Below are positions 48,201 through 58,200 of a DNA stretch of 64,000 bases, in pieces. This DNA comes from Sarcocystis neurona (Eukaryota > Apicomplexa > Conoidasida > Eucoccidiorida > Sarcocystidae), in assembly GCA_000727475.1 (NCBI GenBank), contig KL647292.1, forward strand, positions 1,129,424 through 1,193,423, read 5' to 3'. How positions within the stretch are numbered: position 1 is the stretch's first letter; each line of letters begins with the position of its first letter. The translations under genes were made by a program, and so were the position numbers. The notes below the pieces were generated by a model. The model saw only the letters and a list, made by a program, of their open reading frames with translations. It was not told the origin of the DNA and searched no databases.

Positions 48201-51200
48201 AAGTGGACACCGCTACGTCGTAGTGTGTGTTCGGTATGCTGGGGCCTTGCTCTGTGCACGCGCATTTAGCCGTAGTACGTATCGCAAGCGAGACGCATGT
48301 GGGCGTATCACCTGTGTATCGACAGAACTGATATACGTATATATACATATATATACATCTATATATGCGTGTCTTGCTGCGGCGATATTTTTCAGAGACA
48401 AACAAGGCGCAGGAGCAGCTGCTCTCTGCATGCTTGTTTTGCTGCTGCTGTGTCCATGAACAGGAGATTTTGAAGAAGAGAGAGCCGCTGTGGCCTGCAG
48501 CTGCAACACGGGAGAGCCGGCTGCGGCTGCTGCTAACCGACCAGTTCGACCGACAGCTTCTGAGCAACCTGGGCATTCATTTTCTCGCCACGTACGCGCG
48601 CGTCGAAGACGTACCGCATTTCCGTCCTCTAATTCCTCTTCTCTCTATTGTGCTCTTGAATTCTCTTCCTGTCCATCTGTCTCCCTTTCTGTAGCTCTTT
48701 CTCCTCTTCTTCTTGCTGCTGTTCCTCTTGTGCTCCTTCTCCCTCCTCCCCTCTGCTTTGGCACTTGCTGTACATCCTCAGTTTCTCACAAGGGTTGTGG
48801 CTGCCTCCTCACTGGAGAATGGCCGACCACAAGAAAACGCGTTTTTTCCTTCTTTTCGGTGTTAGGAGTGCTGCGAGTCTATCGTCCGCGTTCCGCAGTG
48901 CAGGTACATATATGGTTGTTCACTAGTCGACGTTGCCGTGTTCCTGCGTTGCAGCTCGGCTGTTTTTTCCTTGCTGCTGGCCCTGCCACTCTCTTTGCTG
49001 CTGCCTGTACTCTCTGCTGCTGCTCTACCTGTTTGTAACTGCTCCTGCTGCCTTCATGCTGTCGTAGACCCTTGCTAACGCTCTAGCTCCTTGCAGCTGC
49101 TCTAGCGATTTGTGGCCGCCGTAGCCCTCTCCGTGTGCCACTCCTGCTGAGAGATTTTGCTGCTGCCCCTGCAACTTTCTGCCTTTGCCATTGCTGCGGT
49201 ATTCTCCTTCAGCTGCTGCTGCTTCTCCTCTTCCTCCACCTCCTCGGTTTGGCGCTGCCGCGCTATCCCCTCCACGACGCGATACTGCCGTCGCCCTGTC
49301 CCTCTGCTAATAATGTTACCGACTGCACATACTGCTGCTGCTGCTCCTCTGTCTGGCGCTATTGCTGCTCCGCACTCCTGCTGCCGATGCTGGTGCTCCG
49401 CAGCGTGCTGTTCTTTCCCTTCCTTGCTGCGGCCGATCCTCGCTTCGTTTGCTGCGCTGTGCTGCTATTACTCCTGCCGCTCTTTGTACCCTTATTGTTG
49501 CCGCTGCTGCTGTCGCTTCTTTTGTTTGATGGCCTTGCTATTACTTTCTACACTTCCTGCTGCAGCTGCTGGCAATTCCTCCGCAGGAGTGTTCTGTTCG
49601 CTCACCCTTTGCCGGCTGCTGCTGGTACTCCTCTGCCATCTGCTGTCCTACCCCCTCCTCGATGCTGCTGCTGTCTGCTTGCTCACGGAGCCTTCACTCG
49701 TTGCTCGCTGCTGTTGTTGCAGTTGTCTCACTTTGTTGCCCTTTCCTCTGCGATCACCTGCTGTATTTTCTGGTCGTTGACGCCGCTCCCGCTGCTGCTA
49801 CTCTATCTTCCCGCGCTACTGCTCTGCAGGGTGCTACAAACAGATCCGGAGTTGCGGCCTTCTGCCGTAGAGGCGCTGCAGCACCCATGGCTGCGTTCTG
49901 TGCTGGAAAAGTTCGGCAACCGTGGAGTATATTTGCATCCATCAGATATAACACTGCCACCTGATTTCCTTGCCGTCGATCCCATCAACTATTCTTTCTA
50001 CTTCAGTCCCATCCAGCTGAAACGCTCTCCTGAAATTGGTGAGCTCCTCTCGACGTATACGTATATATATATATACATATACATATATATATATGCATAC
50101 TTTACGTGGGAGTACATATGGGCCTCCGCAACTATATATATATATATGCATACATTTGAACGAGAGTACACAAATACATATATACATATATATATATATT
50201 TATGCACTCTCGTTCATGCAAAGCTATGTGCATGTGTCTCTCTGTCTATGTAGCCATGCAAAGATACCCATATACCTGTTAGCGCAGACGCAGGCCGTGT
50301 ATCACGTGTGTGTATGTATGTATGTATGTATGTATATATATATACATATATAAAGATGTATACATGTATATATACATACATACATACACGTGATACATAT
50401 GTATATATACGTGTATGTGTATCTGCGACACGATTCCTTGTGAAGCGCACACGTACACATATATATATATATATATGCATAAGAGCACTAGCGTGTATAT
50501 GCAGGTGGTGTTTGTGTGCACGTATTAATGCTAGGTCACGTAGATTTCTCGTGTGCATTCACGTGCATATAAGTTACAGATAAGTATACAAATCGCGTCC
50601 GTGGATTTCCGTATGGTTTGATACTTCAGCGCCTCTCCCTGCCTTTGTCGAACGTGTATGTCAAGTGTACAAAGAGGCTCAAGTGTCCAATATACACGTG
50701 GATACACAATGTATCCTTGCAGCCTTTCTCTCACAGATGTGTCTGAAGATTATCTGCACATATATCTTTACACATAAACACGGATAAAGTATCTGTGCCT
50801 ATATTGAATACGTGTCTACATCTATGTGTGTATTGTATGCGTATAGTGTAATACTCACAGGCATATGTATACATATGTACGTTTATACGTATGTGGGTAT
50901 ATCTATGTGTGAGTACGACGTGTAGATCCCCTATAAGTCTTGACATTGGAAAGGCCCGCGTGACGGTGACTATGCTCCAGCTGAATTGTCAAGGCTTCCA
51001 CTGTATCCGTAGCAGCGTACGTCCGCTGCACCTTTGTCGTGCAGTGTTTACCAGCGGAAAGAATTCTTGCTGCCCCTAGTCGTCTCTTTTTTTCAATCAT
51101 AGAAACAGCTGCCTTCCTGTGCCGACTTCTTCTTTGGGCGCCTGTATTACCTTACGACGGGCAGCTCTCTCTGTCTGGTCGTGTGTCTTTCTGTACACTT

Positions 51201-53882
51201 GGACTTGTTCATATGCGTACCTTTATACATATATACATATGTGCATGTAGAAAGCTTTTCCAGGGCTGTAGTGTGTCGTTCCTCTGTAGGTGCATCGCAG
51301 TGAGCAAGTGTCCTCCAACGGAAGGACAAGCAGCCAAAGCAACGCCGGCACAACTGTAGAGGGACAGGAACAGCAGTTGGCGCGCAGCTGTGGCAGCAGT
51401 AGGAGCAGCAGCAGCAGAAGTCGAAGTGCAGACAGAGCCGCCAGAGTTATAGTAGCTTCAGCCACGACGACACGTAGCGGGGTGCCCCGCGGCAGGAAGA
51501 TTTTGCGGGCGCGCTGCAGAGAAAATTGTACTTTTCTGCTTGTTGCTTAACAGCAAATAAATGACGGGCACACGGCGTGACACGACAGTATACTCTCTAT
51601 CTCGATGTCATCGGATGTAAGTTTACTGCTGTGGAAATACCGCGTATAAGCGTCTAATACATATACGTGCAACTTGTGTACGTCCGTTCATATACACCTC
51701 TCTACTAATACATACATATATATATATACATATCTTCATAAGCACCAGCCGGTGCAGACCATATTTCACAATATAGACACGTCTATTTTATATGTGTTCA
51801 CACCTGTATATACATACATGAATATACATCTATATATGCATGTTTATACAGAAGAACCCGCACCATACGTGCACCAGTATATATACATATATGTATATAC
51901 GTATTAAAGGAAACTTCACAATACGTGCATCAATAAAGATATATATATATATATATGTATATGCAGATGTACATGAATTGACAACCCACCACACGTGCAT
52001 CAATATATATATATATGTATATATATGTATATACATATGCATATTTGTATAAATGAATACCCCACAATACGTACATCAGTATATATATACATATAATTGT
52101 ATAAGAGAACACCCCACCACATGTGTATCAGGATTTCATATTCACTCGCACATATCTTGCACACAATCACGAGAAAGGCAGAGCGATGTCACTTGTCTTC
52201 CCAGCAGCAGCGTCATCATTTCAGAGGCAGCGACGCAGCACTCCACTTCAAGAGAAAAAGTCGCTTTCAGTCCGATTTCGTAAGAAAAGTGATGATACAC
52301 AAGCGTCATGTTATTTATTGCAGCCGGTGCATTTCTGCGTTGACGCGACTTGCAGACGACGGTCAGGGAGAAGGAGAGCAAAACATGGAGAGGAAGAAGA
52401 GGCCGCTGATAATGCCCTGGGACCATCCTCCGCAAAGGCACTACAACCGCTTCGATCAAATTCGCCGGCCACACCGTAAGCTTTTCCTTGTATGGGCATC
52501 AACACGTATCTTCAGTCATTGACATTTGTCTCTATAAGCTTCAATATATAGATATATACACGTCAGTAGTACTGTCTCACCGAATTCAAAGATGTGCACG
52601 CATGCGTAGGTACGTGAATATACGTAGTTATGTGTACGGAGGCAATCTTGTACAAACTCCCTACTACACTTGTGCGTACTCTCCAGTTGTCTTTTGCGGG
52701 GTCTACAGATCTAGTGAGATCTACATAAGTATGTGTATGTGTACATATGTCCGGGGTGACACTTTTGCAGGCAGACGTCTACAGGGACGGTCTAGAGTTT
52801 CCTCTCGAGCTATCTTCCTATACAGATATACAAATGTGTATGTACGCACGTGCATTTTGCATTGACACCTACATATATATGTGTACGTATATGTGTACAT
52901 GTATGTACATACATAGTTACAGAGGTATACAAATATACGGACAGCAGCAGAAGCACCTTTGCGTGTTTGCTACAGAAGGCAGCGGCTTTCGATATGGACG
53001 TAATTCACATTTGTGAGCTACAAATGCACATTCAAATACATAAGTAGTATACAGGTAGACACACGACATGCCCATATTCATCTATATGTATATATACATA
53101 TACATATATATATATATATATATATATGTCCAGTATGTGTATATAACTAAGGCTCATCTGGGTTCAAAAGAAGAGGCACACACAGCTAGTATAGTCATTT
53201 GAAGACAATACTTCCTGCGTAGATAGAGGGAGCGCTGTGTTCTTGTGCACACGTGTACAGGAATAACACTCTCCGACACTCCCGGTGGGAAACAAGTCTT
53301 TAAAAAGAGAACGAGTTCATGTTCAAGTGCGACTGTGCGGGAGATCACCTCGTCTATGTATGATTATATATATATATATATGTATTGTATAGATACGTGG
53401 AAGTATATGTGTACGGATACGCAGTATGTAGATGTATGCGTCTGTACGCATGTGGACGACGTACAGGCAGATACGTAGAGATATGGCTGTTCTGCCGCTT
53501 ACCGTCTATCTTCTCAAACGCAGATTTTTTACCGTGAGCTGCCGCTACAGCGATGGGTTTCTTTGCACAGTTCCTATTCTCTCGTGAAAGAAATTTTCTA
53601 AGTAACGCTGTGAGCGTTTGCTACTGGTGGCGGTGCTGTTGTTGCGCCGATGGTGCTGCTGCTTCTGCTGCATTTCTACTGCTGGTGCTGCTGCAGCACT
53701 GGGGTCGCTGCTGCTTCTGCAACTGCAATGGAGATAGTGTTGCTGCTGCTGCAGTGTTGGCTGTCGCTACGGGCACGTTGACTGCTGGTGTGTTGTTCGT
53801 AGTGATTCCCCGCCTTGACGTAGACACCGTCGTCTCGATTTACCGGAAAGCAGGGATTTTCTCCGACGAGCCAGAAGACTAA
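36826..53882 (+). CDS. CDK-like protein kinase with long Gln/Ala-rich N-terminus (eight-exon model)
   Basis: A Ser/Thr kinase of the CMGC group, closest in motifs to cyclin-dependent kinases. Exons 36826-42222, 43178-43287, 44350-44513, 45919-46055, 48464-48591, 49830-50038, 52356-52475 and 53803-53882 keep phase and give 2114 residues. Residues 1-1280 are low complexity with poly-Gln and Ala/Ser repeats. The kinase domain shows the Gly loop GKGMYGDVF (about 1294), AMK with Lys 1574, KAIFGIEQQVLREITLL in place of the PSTAIRE helix, LFFELCDCDL, HRD at 1814-1816 with DIKPQN, DFG at 1842-1844, activating-type Thr 1857 in RTKEVVTLLYRPPELL, DVWSAGIVVAEM and DPELRPSA. All catalytic residues are present. 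Inserts sit between the Gly loop and Lys 1574 (about 270 residues, Gln-rich), after the alpha-C region and before HRD. The helix and RPPELL suggest cyclin dependence and resemblance to transcriptional CDKs, which is inference. The seventh and eighth exons are the weakest part. Confidence 0.9.
36901..36978 (+). repeat. Poly-Gln tract of 26 codons
   Basis: Mixed CAG and CAA codons, all glutamine, starting 25 codons after the Met. CAA interruptions break the CAG run into blocks of at most five, a pattern that usually limits slippage. Confidence 0.97.
37291..37380 (+). repeat. Perfect 30-bp coding minisatellite, three copies
   Basis: Three identical copies of a 30-base unit encoding ASGAAAAPAA. 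The identity at every base, including third positions, indicates recent expansion or homogenisation. Confidence 0.97.
42223..43177 (+). other. Kinase intron 1
   Basis: 955 nt, donor GTAACT, acceptor CATACAG. Holds (TA)n at about 42281-42298 and 42438-42457, and an approximately 82-bp duplication at about 42543-42670 marked by GTATTCxTACGxAAGTGxGTATAT. Confidence 0.85.
43178..43287 (+). CDS. Kinase exon 2 (catalytic loop, HRD)
   Basis: Encodes LFQAIAYCHARDVMHRDIKPQN and IMMLLDREAPVKFP plus two bases of a Trp codon. The donor GTCAGT is modest, but it is the only one that enters exon 3 in the DFG frame. An alternative GTGAAG at 43274 would be phase 0 and break the join. Confidence 0.88.
43593..43618 (+). 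repeat. (GT)13 microsatellite in kinase intron 2
   Basis: Uninterrupted dinucleotide repeat flanked by ACAC and ACCTATATAT. Confidence 0.97.
44103..44296 (+). repeat. Degenerate AT-rich minisatellite, four units of 40-55 bp, ending in (AT)13
   Basis: Each unit has an AC-rich stretch, an AATTTG- or CATTTG-like core, a CCC/CAC segment and a TATATATA tail. The last tail is a pure (AT)13 at 44271-44296, about 50 bases before exon 3. Confidence 0.7.
44350..44513 (+). CDS. Kinase exon 3 (DFG, activation segment, RPPELL)
   Basis: Acceptor CACTACAG at 44342-44349. Completes the Trp codon, then VVKLGDFGLACHAYTRDACR, TKEVVTLLYRPPELLMGC and TAVDVWSAGIVV plus one base. CDKs normally have WYRAPE; here it is LYRPPE. 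Donor GTACGT. Confidence 0.95.
45660..45738 (+). repeat. (TA)n plus TTCGGAGTG element, two copies 56 bp apart
   Basis: A (TA)n run followed by TTCGGAGTG occurs at about 45658-45682 and 45714-45738 in intron 3. The spacer between them is not repeated. Confidence 0.85.
45919..46055 (+). CDS. Kinase exon 4 (alpha-F/G region)
   Basis: Acceptor GTGCGCAG. Completes an Ala codon to give AEMILGRPPFRGRSSEADLL and SRMQQWLGSPTSAELQRF, matching the CDK pattern AEM...FPG.SE.DQL..I...LGTP. Ends in phase 0 at PAALA before donor GTACGT. Confidence 0.93.
46056..48463 (+). other. Kinase intron 4
   Basis: 2408 nt, the longest in this gene. Almost all of 46200-46760 and 47540-47600 is TATACGTACG/TATATA-type alternation. 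Acceptor GAACAG at 48458-48463. No further exon is evident in it. Confidence 0.8.
48464..48591 (+). CDS. Kinase exon 5 (C-lobe)
   Basis: Encodes EILKKREPLWPAAATRES, RLRLLLTDQFDRQLLSNLG and IHFLA plus two bases. The donor GTACGC at 48592 gives the phase needed for exon 6, so that FLAT-VLQTDPELRPSA reads like the CDK segment LL..ML.YDP..R.SA. This exon is less conserved than its neighbours. Confidence 0.85.
48592..49829 (+). other. Kinase intron 5, CTG/CT-rich
   Basis: 1238 nt with dense CTG, CTC and TTC triplets from 48650 onward. From 49135 it stays open in the frame of exon 6, giving a Leu/Cys/Ala-rich frame with no other signal. It is treated as intron because the CDK join skips it exactly. 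Confidence 0.8.
49830..50038 (+). CDS. Kinase exon 6 (end of kinase domain and tail)
   Basis: Acceptor CTCTGCAG at 49822-49829. Encodes VLQTDPELRPSAVEALQHPWLRS in two adjoining pieces, closing the catalytic domain, then a tail with LPPDFLAVDPINYSFYFSPIQ and SPEI plus one base. Donor GTGAGC at 50039. Confidence 0.93.
50299..50396. repeat. Long imperfect inverted repeat in kinase intron 6
   Basis: Left arm from 50299 (GTATCACGTGTG then TATG repeats) and right arm 50366-50396 (TACATACA repeats then ACACGTGATAC) are reverse complements over about 30 bases, with a loop of about 20-35 bases. The outermost ten bases pair without a mismatch. Confidence 0.85.
51850..52135 (+). repeat. Degenerate minisatellite, five units of about 55-75 bp
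   Basis: The core CACAATACGTGCATCAATA and close variants appear near 51858, 51916, 51984, 52060 and 52112, each followed by TATATATA of variable length. Located at the 3' end of kinase intron 6, about 220 bases before exon 7. Confidence 0.8.
52356..52475 (+). CDS. Kinase exon 7 (C-terminal tail, provisional)
   Basis: Acceptor ACTTGCAG accepts the phase 1 end of exon 6 and gives DDGQGEGEQNMERKKRPLIM and PWDHPPQRHYNRFDQIRRPH. Donor GTAAGC at 52476, phase 1. No conserved domain. The alternative is that this is the first exon of another gene starting at the ATG at 52385. Confidence 0.55.
53104..53127. repeat. (AT)12 microsatellite
   Basis: Pure dinucleotide run in kinase intron 7, next to TATACATATACA alternation. 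Confidence 0.95.
53803..53882 (+). CDS. Kinase exon 8 (C-terminal end, provisional)
   Basis: Acceptor TTCGTAG. Completes a Leu codon, then IPRLDVDTVVSIYRKAGIF and SDEPED with TAA at 53880-53882. The frame is also open upstream through CTG-rich sequence to 53553, which I take as intron. Phase agrees with exon 7, but small exons could lie between (for instance near 52771 or 53523). Confidence 0.45.
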
Positions 53883-56800
53883 TGAGGCGAAGTTATTAGT
53901 ACACGAGTTTGAAAAACGTGTACTTTTTCCTGTCGACTTTCGAAACAAAACACTGCCCCACTAATCCTGCTTCCCCAGAAGCCGCAGAAGTAGAAAGCAA
54001 AGTACTGACGAGCAAGACGCTAAAGAGTAGTCCGTTTCGAAACAGCTAAAATACTATCTTCGTCGTTCAGTTCGTCCAACAGCCGCACAGATATAACAGT
54101 AGCATATACATACATATAAAGGGAAAATGAGTTCCTGTATATACACAGGTATATATATATATATCGTGTATACTTTTGTGTAGAGATCCACACACAGGTA
54201 CACACAGAGGGGGGACTGTACGACGAAACCAAAGGACTTGCACACGTAGGAGACATCAAAGCCAGTAAGGACACTGCTTCTGAACCCCCCTACATGGCGC
54301 GTAAACCTCTTTCTACAAGTTTGTAGGTATGCGTTCGTGTATGCACGTCTAAGCATATATATAAGTACATGTATTTGGGTACGACTGGGTACCGTCAACT
54401 TATAGAGTTGCCGAAGTTGTATTAGGATCGATGGCGGGCCTGAGCTGAAAATTTGCAGTATACATACATATACACGTGTATATTGATTACATAAATTTTT
54501 TCAGAAATGTATATGCGTACAGAAGACCTACACACATGTGTATATGCAGGTGTTCAACCGCACACCATTAGTAAGGCAAACAACATTCATGCAATCATAT
54601 CTGTCTACTCTGTTCAGCCACATGTCTCTGTTACAAGAGATGTTGCACCGGCAACACAGTCGGCCGTCGACGATGCGTGCGTGTTACACAGGTGTCTCTC
54701 TATCACAGCTGAGTATAAGCAAATGAATGTATATGCATCTATACATGTATATATATATATATATGTATGTGTATATCTACGTACATACATACATACAAAC
54801 ACGTGCGTGTACGCATGCCGCTACCATACGTTTTTCCCAAAGGATGTATTATATTCACTTTAATATGTTCAACTAGGCAGTGTACAAGTATAAAGTATTT
54901 CTATACCGTTCACACGTGTGGATACACCACGCCGACCCTCCTCACGTACATCTGCCACTCGTTTCTGTCGTCCCTGAAACTCCGCGTGTAAGCTCCCCGG
55001 ACGGATACATCTGTATATCTAAAACATCTATACACATACACGTCTGTATAGTTAGGCAGGAACATCGATGGAGAGGTTGGACTGCGTACGCGGTGCATTC
55101 GTTATGGTCGCTTTAAGTTGATCACGAGGGCACTACACACGTATACGTATATACATATATATATAGAGAGAATGAAGTTTTGTTCGTGCACAGAAGCAGA
55201 TGCCATATATGCGCCACACACACGCGAATGCTATGCTACCCATACACACGAATGTGAAGTGCTACGCATCGTCACTTTCTCGTCTGATCAATTCTTTTGC
55301 TAAAACTCGTACGTATTAAAATTATGTCCTTCAAGTGTTTGCACATGGGTGACATACGGGGTTTGCTTATGCACTTTTTGATCCTTTTTCCCAGTTTTCC
55401 CTTTACAGGCAGAATTGCAGTAATGTCCTATGTACTGCGTGTATTCCATCACTGAAATTTTTCTTATTGTTTTGGCAGTAACTGTCGTATGCTTCGTCGT
55501 GAATGCCTAAACTTTTCCAAAAAGAGATATGCCGCCAACGCAGCCAATGCTGCGCTGTTGTCTACATTTTGTCTGTTCTCCGAATAATCAACCTTCTACT
55601 CTCTGCTAGCCGTGGGGAATAAGCGGGGTGTCGAAGTCTACTGAGCTGTAAAGCTACAGTTGTTTTCCCTCTCCTCCTACGGCGCCTGCTGCTACCTGCG
55701 CGTCACGCTGCACTACCCAACAGATACTAGTGTAAAGACAACGCAATCCCAGTTCAGACTATACGTGCATAGCTTTCTTCTACAACTCTCGGTTGAGAGT
55801 TATAGTAATGCATCGCGTTGTAGATTCGTTCATACACTTGCATCTTTCCACTGTGACGATGTTGGGAAATGGCGGGCGTAGCCCCAGCGGTGTACAATTC
55901 TGCACACCCTCTCAGCTCCTTAACTGCTATTCAGCTTGAGACAAGATTAACAATTCTCTAACTGCGGTGCTTGCTCCAATAGCGACTAGGCGTTGCTAGT
56001 AGAATATGCTATGCCAAGAAATGGGTACCATGCACGGCGTTACTGTGGTTGACCGGACAGTTGAGCGTACTCACATGTACAGAGATATATGCATATATAT
56101 AAAGATATATATATATATATATATTCGTAGACATGTCATTGTCACACGAGGCGCACACATACGGATACGTGCATTTGTGTGACCACGCTTAATGGGCGGT
56201 TGCGGGTCGCAGCACTGCAGTCACCCTGCGTGGTGTGTTTCGGTGTGCAGCACATACACTTGTCAGTACGGTAAAGTAAATTCCTGGTCAGAAATACATT
56301 GCACTCGGGACGTCCACGTTTATCGTCTATTCAGCAAAACGCGCAGAAGGTCTCTTTCCTACTCTTGTACGTTGCGCCGTAGCGCTGGCTCTGCGGCACG
56401 AGTGGTATACGTTTTGCTTCCTCTTTCGTATTAAGGAGAGATTCGACACGGCACAACAGCGTCCTTCCACGTTCGCAGTGTTGGCATGACGAGGACAAAG
56501 ACTCCTTCCATTGCGTGCCTGTGTGTCACGGAGACCGACAAATTCTGTGGCTAAAATCAGGACAGAGCTGACTCAGCGACAAGATTTCCTGCTGCCCTTC
56601 CCACCACGACAAAATTGGAAGAAAAAACCGTATGAGCGCGCACGCACGGCTACGATGCCTCGATCTATGAACATACATACGTACATATACGTCTGAGGCG
56701 GCTCTTACTGAATCATTCATATGACTCCAGATAAACTGACGTACGCTGCAAACGTCTACCCAGTCTTTGTTGAATTATGTATTTCTCTGTAGCACCCTGC

Positions 56801-58200
56801 GTGTAGACATATTAAAGATGCATTTCTTTCTATCTTCCAAGCGCCTTGCACCTACACGTGTCCAAGGGTTCCGTCGTGGCCTTGACAGGATCCTTTCGCA
56901 TGTGCGTCGTTGTCACTGTTTACCTGGTCGCCGAAGTGTTTTTCCTTCAGGTGTCTGCATCGGTCGCCACAGCTGTCCGACGCTGATGGACAAACTATCG
57001 TAGTCGCGCTGAATACCGGCACGTTCATTTGTGTTCCTTGCCTGGTCGGTCACGTGTCAGTGTATGCGCACATGTGGGTATTCGCGCAGAATAAATGTAT
57101 CTATGCTTCTTTGTTGAAATACACGTCAGTGCAAATTTGTGTATCTGCGTCCTCAATCTTACACGTGTGCGTCACCAACAAAATCTTTTGCAATCCTCGT
57201 TGTCCGCGGAAAGTCCCTTTGCACGTAGACGGTGATCACAAATGCCGTTTTTCCCTTATCTGTGTGGATGTCTACCCACTGTGTTGAACGTCTGCATTTG
57301 CCACCATGCTGCTGAACTTCACCGGTATCATTATATGGAGTGTTACTACTGTGTTGGAGTGTACAGTTTACATCTGGTAAACGCTTGTTATTTTGATCCG
57401 TGAGGTACGCACAATGACAGGAGTACTGTTCAGATTTATAGGCGTAGAGGTCACAAGTTCAAAAAATAATAGGGAGTGTTATCACAACGCAGTGATCCTT
57501 GACAGAGGCAAATAAATCTCCCCTTCTCGACAGCGCTAAATCGGTGTATAGTGGGAGTCTTCGTTGAGAAAACACCTTAGCACAACATCCGCATTACGCG
57601 CATAGCAACTTTACACACTTGGAGATGTATCAAGAAGAGTTTCGACAGTACTCTTGTGTGCTGGCATTGTATGCACACATATACCATGAATACGTACACA
57701 CTCGTGAACGCTTCGCGCACACGCAAGAAGCGTGGATATGTGGTCACTGCATACTGTAAATGCATATGTCGCACAAATAGAAACGTTAAAACAACGTCTG
57801 CGCGTGCACGCAGGTATCGCTACGCACGTCCATGTCTCACCACTCGTCGTTTAACCTGTGTTGAATACTAGATATTTTGTAACGTATTGTTGAATGAACG
57901 GAGGCGCAGTGGTGCCCGTTCGCGGCAACGAAGATACCTGATTCTCCTTCCTCTAGAGAGACAGTTTTCTTATGTTGGTTGTGCTTATATATTTATATAT
58001 ACGTATATGTGACGACGTTGCTGGCAAGTAGCTCTTTCCTGTGTGCAGTTGTTGGCGTGTGTGTGGGTGTTAAGTGCACGTGGGTGTAGACACCGGAAGT
58101 CTAGGCATCAAACTTATGCTCTACACTAGAGTTTAATGCTGTTTTTTTACATTTATTATGAATATATGTGATATATACATAATATTATATATATATATTA
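53883..58200. other. Intergenic region with microsatellites
   Basis: No gene supported. (TA)n and TACATA runs occur at about 54150-54166, 54748-54790, 56085-56125 and 58180-58200. Frames do not exceed about 120 codons and are rich in residues expected from CA/TG alternation (Tyr, Thr, His, Cys). Confidence 0.45.

Noticed and set aside
49135..49829. Possible separate membrane protein (Leu/Cys-rich)
   Set aside because: The frame consists of CTG, CTC and TGC triplets and ends by running into kinase exon 6; the kinase domain is continuous only if this is removed as intron.
51290..51550. 86-codon Ser/Arg-rich frame after an acceptor-like TGTAG, considered as a kinase exon
   Set aside because: The phase does not match the end of exon 6; in the matching phase it stops after four codons. 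Triplet-rich composition explains the frame.
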